The position numbers and the translations under genes are program-made. The notes below the pieces were generated by a model, which saw nothing but the letters and a program-made list of their open reading frames with translations, made no database searches and was not told the DNA's origin. Of a DNA stretch of 54,168 bases, positions 34,472-43,628 are shown piece by piece. The stretch spans positions 1-54,168 of the forward strand of contig CAMBZR010000014.1 of assembly GCA_945872285.1 (NCBI GenBank), written 5' to 3'. Position 1 is the first letter of the stretch, and the number at the start of each line of letters is the position of its first letter. The stretch comes from Bordetella parapertussis (GTDB lineage Bacteria; Pseudomonadota; Gammaproteobacteria; Burkholderiales; Burkholderiaceae_B).

Positions 34472-35455
34472 TTGAAAATGATGAACCGTTTTAAAACATC
34501 GCTTGTGTTGCCTCTCACCCTGCTTGGCCTGATGGCTCTGCCCCAAGTCGCGCTCGCACAATACCCGAACAAGCCGATCAAAATGATCATCGGCTACACG
34601 GCTGGTGGTGCGGCCGATAAGCTGATTCGGCCTATCGCTGAACGCGTATCAAAGATTATCGGCCAGCCCTTCATTATGGAATATCGCCCGGGTGCGGGTG
34701 CCGCGATTGCGATGGACATCACGGCCAAAGCTGACCCCGACGGCTATACCTTGCACATCACCGACTCGGGCCCAATGGTAATTTTGCCCAACATGCGCAA
34801 GCTTGCCTACGATCCACTGAAAGACTTTACGAATATCGCCATGATTGCGGGCGGTGGCACGGTCATTGTGGTGCGTCCTGATTCGGCTGCTAAAGATATT
34901 AAAGGCTTGATTGCGTTGGCCAAAAAAGACCCGGCAAAATGGAGCTACGGGACCTCAGGGATTGGTGGAGTCGGTCACTTAGCCGGCGAGCAACTCAACA
35001 AGCTTGAAAGTCTAAACATCACGCATGTGCCGTACAAAGGCGGCAACCCAGCCGTGGTTGAAGTGTTGGGCGGACACGTGCCCTTTTTGTTCTCATCTTT
35101 AGGTGCAGCGGCCACGCAAATCGAAGCGGGTGCACTCAAGCCTTTGGCGGTCACGTCGCTTAAACGAAGCATCATGCTGCCAAACGTACCAACCCTTGAC
35201 GAGTCAGGCTACAAAGGCTTTGACGCCGCGATCTGGTTTAGCATCGTCGGCCCCAAAGCTCTGCCGGCTGAGGTCATGGCCAAGCTTGTCCCTGCGTTTA
35301 ACGAAGTCATGAAAGACCCCGCCCTGATTAAGTCAATCCAAGCCGATGGCTACGACATGATGCCCATGACACCGGCGCAGATGGACGCTCTCGTGATCAA
35401 AGATCTGGCCAAATGGGCCCGGCTTATTAAAGAGGCAAATGTTCGCGACCAGTAA
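34472..35455 (+). CDS. Bug/TctC-family periplasmic receptor 4
   Basis: A 327 aa receptor with signal peptide (LVLPLTLLGLMALPQVALAQ). YPNKPIKMIIGYTAGGAAD, ADPDGYTLH and VPYKGGNPAVVEV are family signatures. The start is TTG 34472 (GGAG six bases upstream) or ATG 34478/34481. It follows the VOC gene by 25 bp, and Bug receptor 5 starts 40 bp after its stop, suggesting one transcript with two receptors. Confidence 0.9.
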   Translation: MKMMNRFKTSLVLPLTLLGLMALPQVALAQYPNKPIKMIIGYTAGGAADKLIRPIAERVSKIIGQPFIMEYRPGAGAAIAMDITAKADPDGYTLHITDSGPMVILPNMRKLAYDPLKDFTNIAMIAGGGTVIVVRPDSAAKDIKGLIALAKKDPAKWSYGTSGIGGVGHLAGEQLNKLESLNITHVPYKGGNPAVVEVLGGHVPFLFSSLGAAATQIEAGALKPLAVTSLKRSIMLPNVPTLDESGYKGFDAAIWFSIVGPKALPAEVMAKLVPAFNEVMKDPALIKSIQADGYDMMPMTPAQMDALVIKDLAKWARLIKEANVRDQ

Positions 35456-35495
35456 ATTTAAACTCGGCTTCCAGCCGTATTCACCAGGAGACACC

Positions 35496-36470
35496 ATGCA
35501 AGCAATTAGATCTCTACATTTTCTGCTAGGTTTGGCATTTGTCTGCGCTGCAACGTGTGCGAGGGCGCAAGACGTTTATCCAAATAAGTCCATCAAGATT
35601 ATTTCGCCTCTAGGCGTCGGCGGAGCGACCGATGTTAGTGCTCGCGCCGTCGCCATCAAACTGAGCGAACGACTCGGACAGACCGTGTTTATCGAGAATA
35701 GACCCGGAGCCGAAGGAGTGATCGGAATTGATGCGGGTGCAAAGTCTGCGCCCGATGGCTACACCTTTGTGCTTGGTTCAAGTACCACACTGGCGGCCAA
35801 CTTCTATCTGAGAAAATCGTTACCCTTTCATCCAACCAAAGACCTTGAGCCGGTTGCGATGTTAATGAAGAATTTTTTTAACGTGATTGTGATTCATCCA
35901 GCGATTCCGGCAAACAACCTTAAAGAACTTATCAAGCTGGCACAGGCCCAACCAGGAAAATTGAATTACGGCACCGGCACCAGCGGATCGAAAATTTGTG
36001 TCGAGATGCTCAAGTCAATGGCTAATATTGATCTTCAAATGGTCAATTACAAAAGCTCAACACAAGCCTTAAATGATTTACTTGGTGGGCAAATTCAATT
36101 GGTCTGCGAGCCTATTGCGATTGCGTTTCCCCATATACAGGCAGGACGACTCAAGGCTCTTGGTACCACTAGCCTTTCTAGATATCAAGGAGCACCAGCA
36201 TTAACAACCTTGACTGAAGAGGGCCTACCCGGTTTTGAGTACGCCGCTTGGTTGGGAGTTTTTTCTCCTGCAAATACGCCTTTAAAAATCCGACAAATAT
36301 TCAGTAACGCTGTCGCTGAAGTCTTACGCGACCCCGAGACCATCAAAAAAATTCAGAGTGCCGGAGCCGAACCAATGATTGGCGGCCCTACTGAGTTAGC
36401 TGCACTGTTAAAAAGCGAACTGATCAAGGCAGAGGATATTGTCAAGAAATCAGGTATCACTCCTGAGTAG
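35496..36470 (+). CDS. Bug/TctC-family periplasmic receptor 5
   Basis: A 324 aa receptor with signal peptide (LHFLLGLAFVCAATCARAQ). YPNKSIKIISPLGVGGATD has the GGxxD loop, SAPDGYTFV follows, and MVNYKSSTQALNDLL replaces the usual P-Y-K-G-x-P stretch. ATG 35496 follows AGGAGACACC. It is only distantly like the preceding receptor, so it is probably not a recent duplicate. It converges on the aldo/keto reductase gene with a 14-bp gap. Confidence 0.9.
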   Translation: MQAIRSLHFLLGLAFVCAATCARAQDVYPNKSIKIISPLGVGGATDVSARAVAIKLSERLGQTVFIENRPGAEGVIGIDAGAKSAPDGYTFVLGSSTTLAANFYLRKSLPFHPTKDLEPVAMLMKNFFNVIVIHPAIPANNLKELIKLAQAQPGKLNYGTGTSGSKICVEMLKSMANIDLQMVNYKSSTQALNDLLGGQIQLVCEPIAIAFPHIQAGRLKALGTTSLSRYQGAPALTTLTEEGLPGFEYAAWLGVFSPANTPLKIRQIFSNAVAEVLRDPETIKKIQSAGAEPMIGGPTELAALLKSELIKAEDIVKKSGITPE

Positions 36471-36484
36471 CTCGGCAAGCTCAC

Positions 36485-37432
36485 TCAAGCGCTTGCCGCA
36501 TCCAACTGTGCAGTCGCGTCGGCGTCTAACACCAGCGCGGCAGCCTGCACTAACTCTGCCAATTGTTCAAACGTTGTAGCACTGGCAATCGGTGCCGCAA
36601 GCCCTGGGCGCCCTTTGAACCAGGCAATTGCAACTTGCGCGGGTGTGGTGCGATAGCGGTCAGCAACGGCGTCAAGCGCTGCTAATACTTTCAGTCCCTT
36701 AGCATCAAGATACTTTCCGGCGCCTCGCGCGCCGCGTGGGCTTTTACTGAAGTCAGCCTCAGAGCGGTATTTGCCGGATAGAAAACCAGACGCCAACGCG
36801 TAGTAAGGGATGACGCTCACACCTTCGCTGGCACATAGCGGCAAGAGATCGGCTTCTATCGCGCGCTCGAGCAGGTTGTAATGCGGCTGCATGGTTTCAT
36901 AGCGCGGCAAACCGGTGCGCGCACTAACCTCTAAGGCCTGTTTGAAACGCACGATTGAATAATTAGACGCCCCAATCGCACGAATCTTACCCGCCTGAAT
37001 CAGTTTGTCATAAACAGCCAAAGTCTCTTCGTGCGGTGTCACTTCATCATCGCGATGCGACTGAAATAAGTCGATCACATCCGTCTGCAGCCGCTTAAGC
37101 GAATCTTCAATCGCACGGGTTAGGTATTGAGGGGAGAGACCCTTGCCTATGCCTGGCATTTCCATCCCGGCTTTAGAAAAGATCAGTACATCGCGGCGAC
37201 GACCTCGAGCCTTTAGCCATTCTCCGATGATGGTTTCAGACTCACCACCGTTGTTACCGGGGACCCAATACGAGTACACGTCGGCAGTATCCAATGCATT
37301 CAAGCCCGACTCGACCAGCGCATCTAACAAGCGAAACGACTGCGCCTTATCGACCGTCCAGCCAAAGATATTGCAACCAAAAATCACGGGAGGCACGGTG
37401 AGGCCTGAACGGCCGAGTGGTATTTTTTGCAT
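36485..37432 (-). CDS. aldo/keto reductase
   Basis: A 315 aa NADPH-dependent aldo/keto reductase. Catalytic tetrad candidates are Asp and Tyr in DTADVYSYW, Lys in IFSKAGM and His in FQSHRDD. The remaining frame (TPAQVAIAW, IASATTFEQLAEL) is typical of the YajO/YdhF-like group that detoxifies carbonyls. Substrate unknown. It faces the Bug genes and is divergent from the second quinone oxidoreductase. Confidence 0.88.
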   Translation of the reverse strand: MQKIPLGRSGLTVPPVIFGCNIFGWTVDKAQSFRLLDALVESGLNALDTADVYSYWVPGNNGGESETIIGEWLKARGRRRDVLIFSKAGMEMPGIGKGLSPQYLTRAIEDSLKRLQTDVIDLFQSHRDDEVTPHEETLAVYDKLIQAGKIRAIGASNYSIVRFKQALEVSARTGLPRYETMQPHYNLLERAIEADLLPLCASEGVSVIPYYALASGFLSGKYRSEADFSKSPRGARGAGKYLDAKGLKVLAALDAVADRYRTTPAQVAIAWFKGRPGLAAPIASATTFEQLAELVQAAALVLDADATAQLDAASA

Positions 37433-37745
37433 GATGGTCTCTTCTCAGGTTTTGAGGACTATTTTGATTGTGCTCTGTGATGGCTCTAGCGTTAAGGTGC
37501 TTGACATACCAATCCCAAACCATAATTTAGCACTTGCCAGATCGTCTAAGGAAACACACAATGGCAGCAAGCAGGCGAAAACGATAGTGAAAACGTAACG
37601 GCCGCTATCCTTGTAGGTGATCGACGTGCAGGCAACTTGGGAGTTGACCGCTGTGCATCACTGAGGCACGGACAAGATCAAAATAAATAACGGGATAATC
37701 GAAAATTCTTGCGTATTTTCCAACAAACAATATTTGGAGATAGTC
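37433..37745 (+). promoter_or_regulatory. intergenic region with a possible promoter for the second QOR gene
   Basis: No credible gene is seen in these 313 bp. TTGACA (37501-37506), 16 nt, TAATTT (37523-37528) is a possible promoter, which would give a leader of about 210 nt. No clear terminator or operator was found. Confidence 0.35.
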
Positions 37746-38717
37746 ATGCGAGCTCTGATTTGCAAAGAATGGGGCAGTTTCGAGAATTTAGCGCTCGGTA
37801 CAATGCCAAGGCCCACACCTCAAGCCGATGAACTGCTCATTGCAGTGCACGCAAGCGCTGTCAATTATGCCGACTCGATCATGATCGCAGGGAAATACCA
37901 AACGAAGCCAACACTACCCTTTGTTCCGGGCCTAGAGGCGGCCGGCGTTGTGGTTGAGTGCGGCGCTCAAGTGACCCAGTTTAGGGCTGGCCAACGTGTA
38001 ATGGCGACTGTTACTTACGGGGCCTTAGCAGAATTCGTGACGGCAACAGAAAATGAGACCATCGCGATCCCTGATCGGATGAGTTTCGAACACGCTGGCG
38101 CGTTTCCAATTTCTTATTTATCGAGTCATGTCGCGTTGCGTTGGGAAGGACGACTTGAACCAGGTGAAACGCTTTTGGTTCTGGGCGCCTCGGGTGGTGT
38201 GGGCCTCACCGCAGTTGAAATTGGCAAGGCAATGGGTGCGCGCGTGATCGCTGCGGCAAGCACCGACGAAAAGCTAGCAATTACGCGCACTCATGGCGCG
38301 GATGACACCATTAACTACACAACTGAAAATCTGACTGAGCGCGTGATGGCATTAACCAACGGTAAGGGTGCAGACGTATGCTTTGATCCAGTCGGTGGCC
38401 CTTTGTTTGATTCAGCGCTATCCGCCGTCGGCTGGGGTGGCCGTATTTTATTAGTCGGTTTTGTAGCAGGTGTTCAGCAGATTTCAGCGAACCGCCTACT
38501 CGTCAAAAATCGCGCTGCGATGGGATCGTCTTTAAGACATTTTCGTCAAAACGTACCTGAAAAATACCGTCAATCCGTCAATGAACTTTTGGCTTGGTAT
38601 CAAGAAGGCAAGCTCATACCCTGCGTCAGCCACACCTTACCTCTTGAGCGCGGCATTGAGGCCATCAGGCTGCTCACTGAACGCAAAGCTTACGGTAAAG
38701 TCGTAGTTCTTCTGTAA
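37746..38717 (+). CDS. NADPH:quinone oxidoreductase family protein
   Basis: A 323 aa zinc-free MDR protein. HASAVNYADSIMIAG, FVPGLEAAGVV, then the cofactor loop VLGASGGVGLTAVEIG are typical of QOR/acryloyl-CoA-reductase-like enzymes. It reduces an activated double bond or a quinone with NADPH. ATG 37746 has GGAGATAGTC upstream; a TTG 12 bases earlier is less likely. The liv operon follows on the same strand after 199 bp with its own promoter. Confidence 0.88.
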   Translation: MRALICKEWGSFENLALGTMPRPTPQADELLIAVHASAVNYADSIMIAGKYQTKPTLPFVPGLEAAGVVVECGAQVTQFRAGQRVMATVTYGALAEFVTATENETIAIPDRMSFEHAGAFPISYLSSHVALRWEGRLEPGETLLVLGASGGVGLTAVEIGKAMGARVIAAASTDEKLAITRTHGADDTINYTTENLTERVMALTNGKGADVCFDPVGGPLFDSALSAVGWGGRILLVGFVAGVQQISANRLLVKNRAAMGSSLRHFRQNVPEKYRQSVNELLAWYQEGKLIPCVSHTLPLERGIEAIRLLTERKAYGKVVVLL

Positions 38718-38748
38718 AAAAATCTTCAACTCGCTAGAAAAACTCTGC

Positions 38749-38776
38749 TTGACTTTACTATTGAGAAAGTTAAAAT
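38749..38776 (+). promoter_or_regulatory. sigma70-type promoter of the liv operon
   Basis: TTGACT (38749-38754), a 16-nt spacer and TAAAAT (38771-38776) lie in a very AT-rich stretch. They would give a leader of about 134 nt before the livK-like start. A short A/T-rich inverted repeat follows near 38795-38810. Confidence 0.6.
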
Positions 38777-38916
38777 CGCTTCAAATTAAAGAATCTTTTT
38801 AAAAAAAGTTTCAATGAATAAAAAAATTAGAGACACAGCACTACCATCGTATTCAACGTTGCATCACACCTCTAACCATTAGTTTTAAGAAGCACCCAAC
38901 ATAAAGGGGCTAGGCC

Positions 38917-40170
38917 ATGCATCAGAAGCGTCGTCATCTTCTCCAACTTTCTGCACTTAGCGCATTGACAGCACTGTTGTGTCTGTCAGTCGCACACGCT
39001 CAAGAAAGTTTCAAAATTGGTGTACCGGCTTCACTATCAGGCAGGTATGTTGCTTATGGTGTACAAGCAAAAAATGGCGTCGAACAAGCGTTAGCAGTTT
39101 GGCGCTCGGTGCGCGGCGATACCGTCGACGGGCGCAAAATAGACTTGATTCTTTCCGACACGCAGTCTGATAACGCCATAACCGTTTCGATTGTCAACGA
39201 TTTAGTACAGTCGAAAAAAGTTAATGTCATGATTGGACCAGACGGCTCGAATGTGGCTGCTGCAGCTGTGCCACCTTGGAAAAAAGTTGCAGAGCGACCC
39301 ATTTGGCTGATGCCTGGTGGCTCGAGTACAAGAATTGAAAAAGAAGTGGGCCCAGACCCTTATTTTTTTCATACTTATGCTTGGGCCTACTACTACCATA
39401 TCAACAATACGGCGGCACTGAAAGCGAGTTTGGGTAGCAAAAAGAAGGTTGCGTTTGTGTATACCGATGGTGCCTATGGTCGTGCGCACATTGATGATGC
39501 GCGTCGCTATGTTAAAGAGGCAGGCTTTGATATTGTTGCCAGTGAATTGGTGCGCGAAGGCGCCTCTGATTTTAATTCAGCCATCATCAAAGTTCGTGCC
39601 GCGCGACCTGACGTGCTCTATACCCTGATGCAAACAACTGACGCTGTGCAGTTCGCCAAGCAAGTGTATACGGCCAAGATAGGGGTTCCGTATTTAGTGG
39701 GCACCGCGCAGGCACAACTTCCTGAGTGGCAAGACGCCGTGGGTGAAGCTCAAAACTGCTGGACAGGGGTGACGACCTGGGTAACAGGTCTGAAGTTAGT
39801 TGCCGACCCGCGCGAGCCAAAGTTGTTTCCTTCAGCAGCAGACTGGGAGACCGCTTGGCGCGCTAAATACAATAATAAAACCCCCGAGTTTCTCGAGGTG
39901 GGTTATTACGTGTCAACCATTCTGGCTCTACTAGCGGTCGAACAAACAAAGTCCGTTGATCGAGAAAAAATCAAAGCATGGCTTGTCACGCAAGACTATA
40001 AAACCCCATACGCTTCGAGCAGTAAGTTTCTGCCGAGTGAAGTTGCTCTGCATCAGGCTTTTGGCACTATGGTGGTGTTTCAACAAGTTAAAGAAGGTAA
40101 CAAATACGTCAGTAAGGTGGTGTATCCAAAAGAACTCGCCACCGCTGAACTACAAGCTTGCAAGAACTAA
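38917..40170 (+). CDS. livK: branched-chain-type ABC transporter substrate-binding protein
   Basis: A 417 aa type I periplasmic binding protein with signal peptide (KRRHLLQLSALSALTALLCLSVAHAQ). FKIGVPASLSGRY, VNVMIGPDGSNVAAAAVPPW, FVYTDGAYGRAHIDDARR and YTLMQTTDAVQFAKQV are LivK/HAAT family features. It captures the ligand for the permease encoded just downstream. This subgroup often serves aromatic or alicyclic acids and urea-like compounds rather than leucine, so the ligand cannot be assumed. The symbol is given by analogy only. Confidence 0.85.
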   Translation: MHQKRRHLLQLSALSALTALLCLSVAHAQESFKIGVPASLSGRYVAYGVQAKNGVEQALAVWRSVRGDTVDGRKIDLILSDTQSDNAITVSIVNDLVQSKKVNVMIGPDGSNVAAAAVPPWKKVAERPIWLMPGGSSTRIEKEVGPDPYFFHTYAWAYYYHINNTAALKASLGSKKKVAFVYTDGAYGRAHIDDARRYVKEAGFDIVASELVREGASDFNSAIIKVRAARPDVLYTLMQTTDAVQFAKQVYTAKIGVPYLVGTAQAQLPEWQDAVGEAQNCWTGVTTWVTGLKLVADPREPKLFPSAADWETAWRAKYNNKTPEFLEVGYYVSTILALLAVEQTKSVDREKIKAWLVTQDYKTPYASSSKFLPSEVALHQAFGTMVVFQQVKEGNKYVSKVVYPKELATAELQACKN

Positions 40171-40186
40171 CCGTTAGCGCTGCGCG

Positions 40187-41059
40187 ATGAATTTGTTACT
40201 TCAGTTCTTAGTCGATTCCATTCTTCTCGGTGGGTTGTATACGCTGATGGCGATTGGCTTTTCGTTGTCTTTTGGAGTCACGCGAATTATTAACTTCGCG
40301 CATGGTGAGTTCATCATGCTGGGGGCCTATGGCGCGTTCTGGCTCTTCAAAATTTGGGGGGTTGACCCGCTGATCGCAATGCCAGCAATCATTGTGCTGG
40401 GGTTTGCGACTGGTTGGTTTCTTTTTAATTCTCTGATTAAGCGGGTGTTGTCTGCACCCAATATCAACCAAATCCTTTTGACCTTCGGCATAGGCTTAGT
40501 CATCCAACATATTGCAGTGATTTTGTGGTCGGGTAACTCGCGCTCTACCACGCCTGATTATGCGCTGCAGGCCTTGACACTGGGCGAGGTGTTTATCCCT
40601 TATGGTCGATTGATTGGCTTTGCCGTCGCAGTGGCACTCGTCGCGCTACTGATCGCTTGGCTCAAAATCACCGAAGGTGGGCGTGCAGTTCGCGCGGTCG
40701 CTCAAGATGAAGACGCCGCCACACTAATGGGAATCAACGTCAAGGCGATTTACGCCTTATCCTTTGCAATCAGCTCTGCCCTTGGTGTCGCCACAGGCGT
40801 CGTCGTGAGTTTCATCATTACCGTCACCCCTTTCATGGGCTTCCCCATGCTTGTTAAAGCTGTTGCCATTGTTATTGTTGGTGGGCTGGGCAGTATTTTT
40901 GGCATGGCGCTTGGTGCTTTTATTCTGGCCTTCACCGAGACCGCCTTTGCGTATTATGTCCCTGAGGGCTCAGGCTGGTCTGAGGGTGTTGCCTTTGTGT
41001 TGATCATGGTAATTTTGATCATACGGCCTCACGGTCTGCGTGGCCAGGCAGAGGATTGA
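40187..41059 (+). CDS. livH: ABC transporter permease LivH-type
   Basis: A 290 aa inner-membrane permease with about eight hydrophobic segments. GGLYTLMAIGFSLSFGVTRIINFAHGEFIMLGAY is the standard LivH start, and AIVIVGGLGSIFGMALGA the C-terminal block. It follows livK by 16 bp and its stop is six bases before the livM ATG, so the genes form an operon. Confidence 0.93.
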   Translation: MNLLLQFLVDSILLGGLYTLMAIGFSLSFGVTRIINFAHGEFIMLGAYGAFWLFKIWGVDPLIAMPAIIVLGFATGWFLFNSLIKRVLSAPNINQILLTFGIGLVIQHIAVILWSGNSRSTTPDYALQALTLGEVFIPYGRLIGFAVAVALVALLIAWLKITEGGRAVRAVAQDEDAATLMGINVKAIYALSFAISSALGVATGVVVSFIITVTPFMGFPMLVKAVAIVIVGGLGSIFGMALGAFILAFTETAFAYYVPEGSGWSEGVAFVLIMVILIIRPHGLRGQAED

Positions 41060-41064
41060 ACACG

Positions 41065-42042
41065 ATGCGTCTTGATTCTTTACTTCGCTATGCTGGCTTT
41101 ATTCTAGCTCTTGCAGTCTTGGCGATTCCGTTTTTAGGGCTTCCGGGGCTTGCCGATATAGTTTTTAGAACTTGCACGCTCGCGATTATCGCGATCAGCT
41201 GGAACATGATGGCTGGCGCAGGCTTAATCTCTTTGGGACACTCAGGGTTTTGGGGCATCGGGGCATACACCGCTGCCTTGTGTGCGAATCATCTTGGCAT
41301 TGCTTTCTTACCCTCTCTATTTTGCGGTTTAATCAGCGGCGCGCTTATTGGTGTTGGGCTTGCTCTGGTGACGGGACGACTGCGTGGCATCTATTTCGCC
41401 ATTGCCACCCTAGCAATGTCTGAAGGCTTTCGAATTATCGCGATCATGTTGCCTGACCTGACTGGTGGTGCTCAGGGCGAGTACCTGAAGTCGACGCTGT
41501 TTCCGGGCACACAATTTGTCTATATTGTCGCTAGCTGTGCTGCGGTGTGTGCGGCTGCGGTGTCTTGGTTGGTCAGTCGCTCTCGCTATCACTATGCCTT
41601 TAGAGCCATGCGAGCAAATGAACAAGCCGCACAAATGGTTGGCATCAACCCGATGCGCTATCGGTTGACCATCATGGCACTGTCTGGGGCCTTAGCCTCT
41701 TTCGCAGGTGCGATCAATGTCTGGAACGGCGGCTATCTCGATCCGAATGTAGCCTTTAATCTTCACACCACCTTGATGGCTCAGATCGCACCGATTCTAG
41801 GGGGCATCTATACCATCGCGGGGCCAATACTAGGTGCACTGGCAGCCATGGGCTTAGGTGAAGGGACCCGCTTGTGGCTCGGTCAGATCGAGGGTGTCAG
41901 TCTGCTTATTTTTGGTGTCACCCTAGTGGGCTGCGTAGTGTACCTTCCAAAAGGAATTTACGGCGGCCTAGAACGTTATTACTCCTCAAGAATGAGGCCA
42001 ATCGCCGGTAATCGCGCTGACTTAAAAGACCCGAAACCATGA
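41065..42042 (+). CDS. livM: ABC transporter permease LivM-type
   Basis: A 325 aa permease. NMMAGAGLISLGHSGFWGIGAYTAAL is the LivM hallmark, followed by GRLRGIYFAIATLAM and APILGGIYTIAGPILGAL. ATG 41065 is used since GAGGA lies nine bases upstream; the earlier TTG 41056 overlaps that ribosome site. The stop overlaps livF as ATGA. Confidence 0.93.
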   Translation: MRLDSLLRYAGFILALAVLAIPFLGLPGLADIVFRTCTLAIIAISWNMMAGAGLISLGHSGFWGIGAYTAALCANHLGIAFLPSLFCGLISGALIGVGLALVTGRLRGIYFAIATLAMSEGFRIIAIMLPDLTGGAQGEYLKSTLFPGTQFVYIVASCAAVCAAAVSWLVSRSRYHYAFRAMRANEQAAQMVGINPMRYRLTIMALSGALASFAGAINVWNGGYLDPNVAFNLHTTLMAQIAPILGGIYTIAGPILGALAAMGLGEGTRLWLGQIEGVSLLIFGVTLVGCVVYLPKGIYGGLERYYSSRMRPIAGNRADLKDPKP

Positions 42043-42824
42043 GCGAGTTGCTAGCGCTTTCAAATATTCATGCGGGGTACGGTGATTCGACCGTACTGCA
42101 AGACCTCTCGATCACTGTGAACACAGGCGAACTCGTCTGCCTGATTGGCGCAAACGGTGCAGGTAAATCAACCACGACACGAGTGTTGACAGGCCTACTC
42201 AAGCCTTGGCAAGGCGAGGTTCGCTTTGAAGGGTCTAGCATTGACAACATCGAAGCCCACGACCGCGTTAACTTGGGGATCAGCCTAGCCCCTGAAGGTA
42301 GACGCGTCTTTCCGAGCCTAAGTGTGAATGAAAATTTGCTCTTAGGTTCTTATGCGCCTCGCGCACGCTCAATGCGCAACAGCACGCTCAGTGAAATGTA
42401 CGACTTGTTTCCAAAGTTGAGCTTGCGTCGTAATCAACAAGCGGGATCAATGTCTGGGGGCGAGCAACAAATGCTTGCGATCGCCCGTGCGCTGATGGCT
42501 CGACCGAAGTTATTGGTTTTGGATGAGCCCTCTCTAGGACTCGCACCAAAAATCATTATCGATGTGTATCAGGCAATTGTTCAAACCGCCAAGCAAGGCG
42601 TCAGCATCTTGTTTGTTGAGCAGAACGTTCACGCTGCATTATCCATTGCTCATAGAGGCTATGTACTGGCCAACGGCCACATTACGCTGGCCGGTTCAGC
42701 AGCCGAATTGCGAGAATCAAAAACGGTACAAGAGTCTTTTTTAGCACCTCGCCGCAAACGACCTGAAGAGGCTTTGCTAAGCAACAAACAAATAGCCCAA
42801 GCGCATAACGAGGTTTTAAAATGA
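42039..42824 (+). CDS. livF: ABC transporter ATP-binding protein LivF-type
   Basis: A 261 aa ATPase. Walker A is GANGAGKST, the signature is MSGGEQQM, Walker B is LLVLDEPSLGL and the H-loop region is FVEQNVHAAL. APEGRRVFPSLSVNENL is characteristic of LivF. The C-terminus is longer than usual by about 20 residues. It overlaps livM and livG by 4 bp each. Confidence 0.93.
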   Translation: MSELLALSNIHAGYGDSTVLQDLSITVNTGELVCLIGANGAGKSTTTRVLTGLLKPWQGEVRFEGSSIDNIEAHDRVNLGISLAPEGRRVFPSLSVNENLLLGSYAPRARSMRNSTLSEMYDLFPKLSLRRNQQAGSMSGGEQQMLAIARALMARPKLLVLDEPSLGLAPKIIIDVYQAIVQTAKQGVSILFVEQNVHAALSIAHRGYVLANGHITLAGSAAELRESKTVQESFLAPRRKRPEEALLSNKQIAQAHNEVLK

Positions 42825-43582
42825 GCGCTGTTTTACAGATATCTGGCCTTAGCAAGCATTTTGGCGGTCTCAAGGCCATCGATGATTTAAATCTTGTTGT
42901 CGAAGACGGCCAATTACTCGGAATCATCGGAGCCAATGGTGCCGGAAAAACCACCCTTTTGAATCTGATTACTGGGTACTTAGCGCCCACCGCTGGTTCG
43001 ATTCTCTTTAAAGGCAAACCAATACACGGGCTAGCGCCCTATCGCATTGCTCGACAAGGTATCGGCCGAACCTTTCAAATCGTGCAGCCGTTTGCCGAGA
43101 TGTCGGTGCTTGAAAACATTATGGCGGGTGCCCTGTTTTCAACGAGCGGGGATAACATCAGCCTAAATCAAGCACGAGCAGCCTGCGAAGAGCCTCTACA
43201 TCTAGTCGGACTCGCGCATCAAGCATCACTGCCTGCAGGATTGTTAACCCTTGGGGCCAAAAAAAAACTCGAACTTGCTCGGGCCCTGGCAACGAAACCA
43301 CGCTTGCTTTTATTAGACGAGGTGATGGGTGGCCTCACCCATGAAGAAGTCGATGACATCATGGCGGTGTTAAGACGAATTCAAAAAACTGGTACCACAA
43401 TCGTCATGATTGAACACTTGGTACATGTCATCGTCGAGCTTTCAGACTATGTCTTTGCAATGAATTTTGGCCGAGAACTCGCCCAAGGATTGCCAGACGA
43501 GGTGATTGAAAATCCAGAGGTGATTGAGGCCTATCTTGGCACGCCTATCGACCAACCCGCCTCGCCCCTTTATAAGAGCTAA
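42821..43582 (+). CDS. livG: ABC transporter ATP-binding protein LivG-type
   Basis: A 253 aa ATPase. Walker A is GANGAGKTT, IGRTFQIVQPFAEMSVLENI is LivG-like and Walker B is LLLLDEVMGGLT. The usual LSGGQ-like signature is LTLGAKKKLELARAL, a variant sometimes seen in this group. It completes the importer. It is followed 46 bp later by the crotonase gene, suggesting transport and CoA-ester chemistry are expressed together. Confidence 0.92.
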   Translation: MSAVLQISGLSKHFGGLKAIDDLNLVVEDGQLLGIIGANGAGKTTLLNLITGYLAPTAGSILFKGKPIHGLAPYRIARQGIGRTFQIVQPFAEMSVLENIMAGALFSTSGDNISLNQARAACEEPLHLVGLAHQASLPAGLLTLGAKKKLELARALATKPRLLLLDEVMGGLTHEEVDDIMAVLRRIQKTGTTIVMIEHLVHVIVELSDYVFAMNFGRELAQGLPDEVIENPEVIEAYLGTPIDQPASPLYKS

Positions 43583-43628
43583 CTCGTCTTATCAATATTT
43601 TCAACACCCTTTTTGAGATTCAACACTC

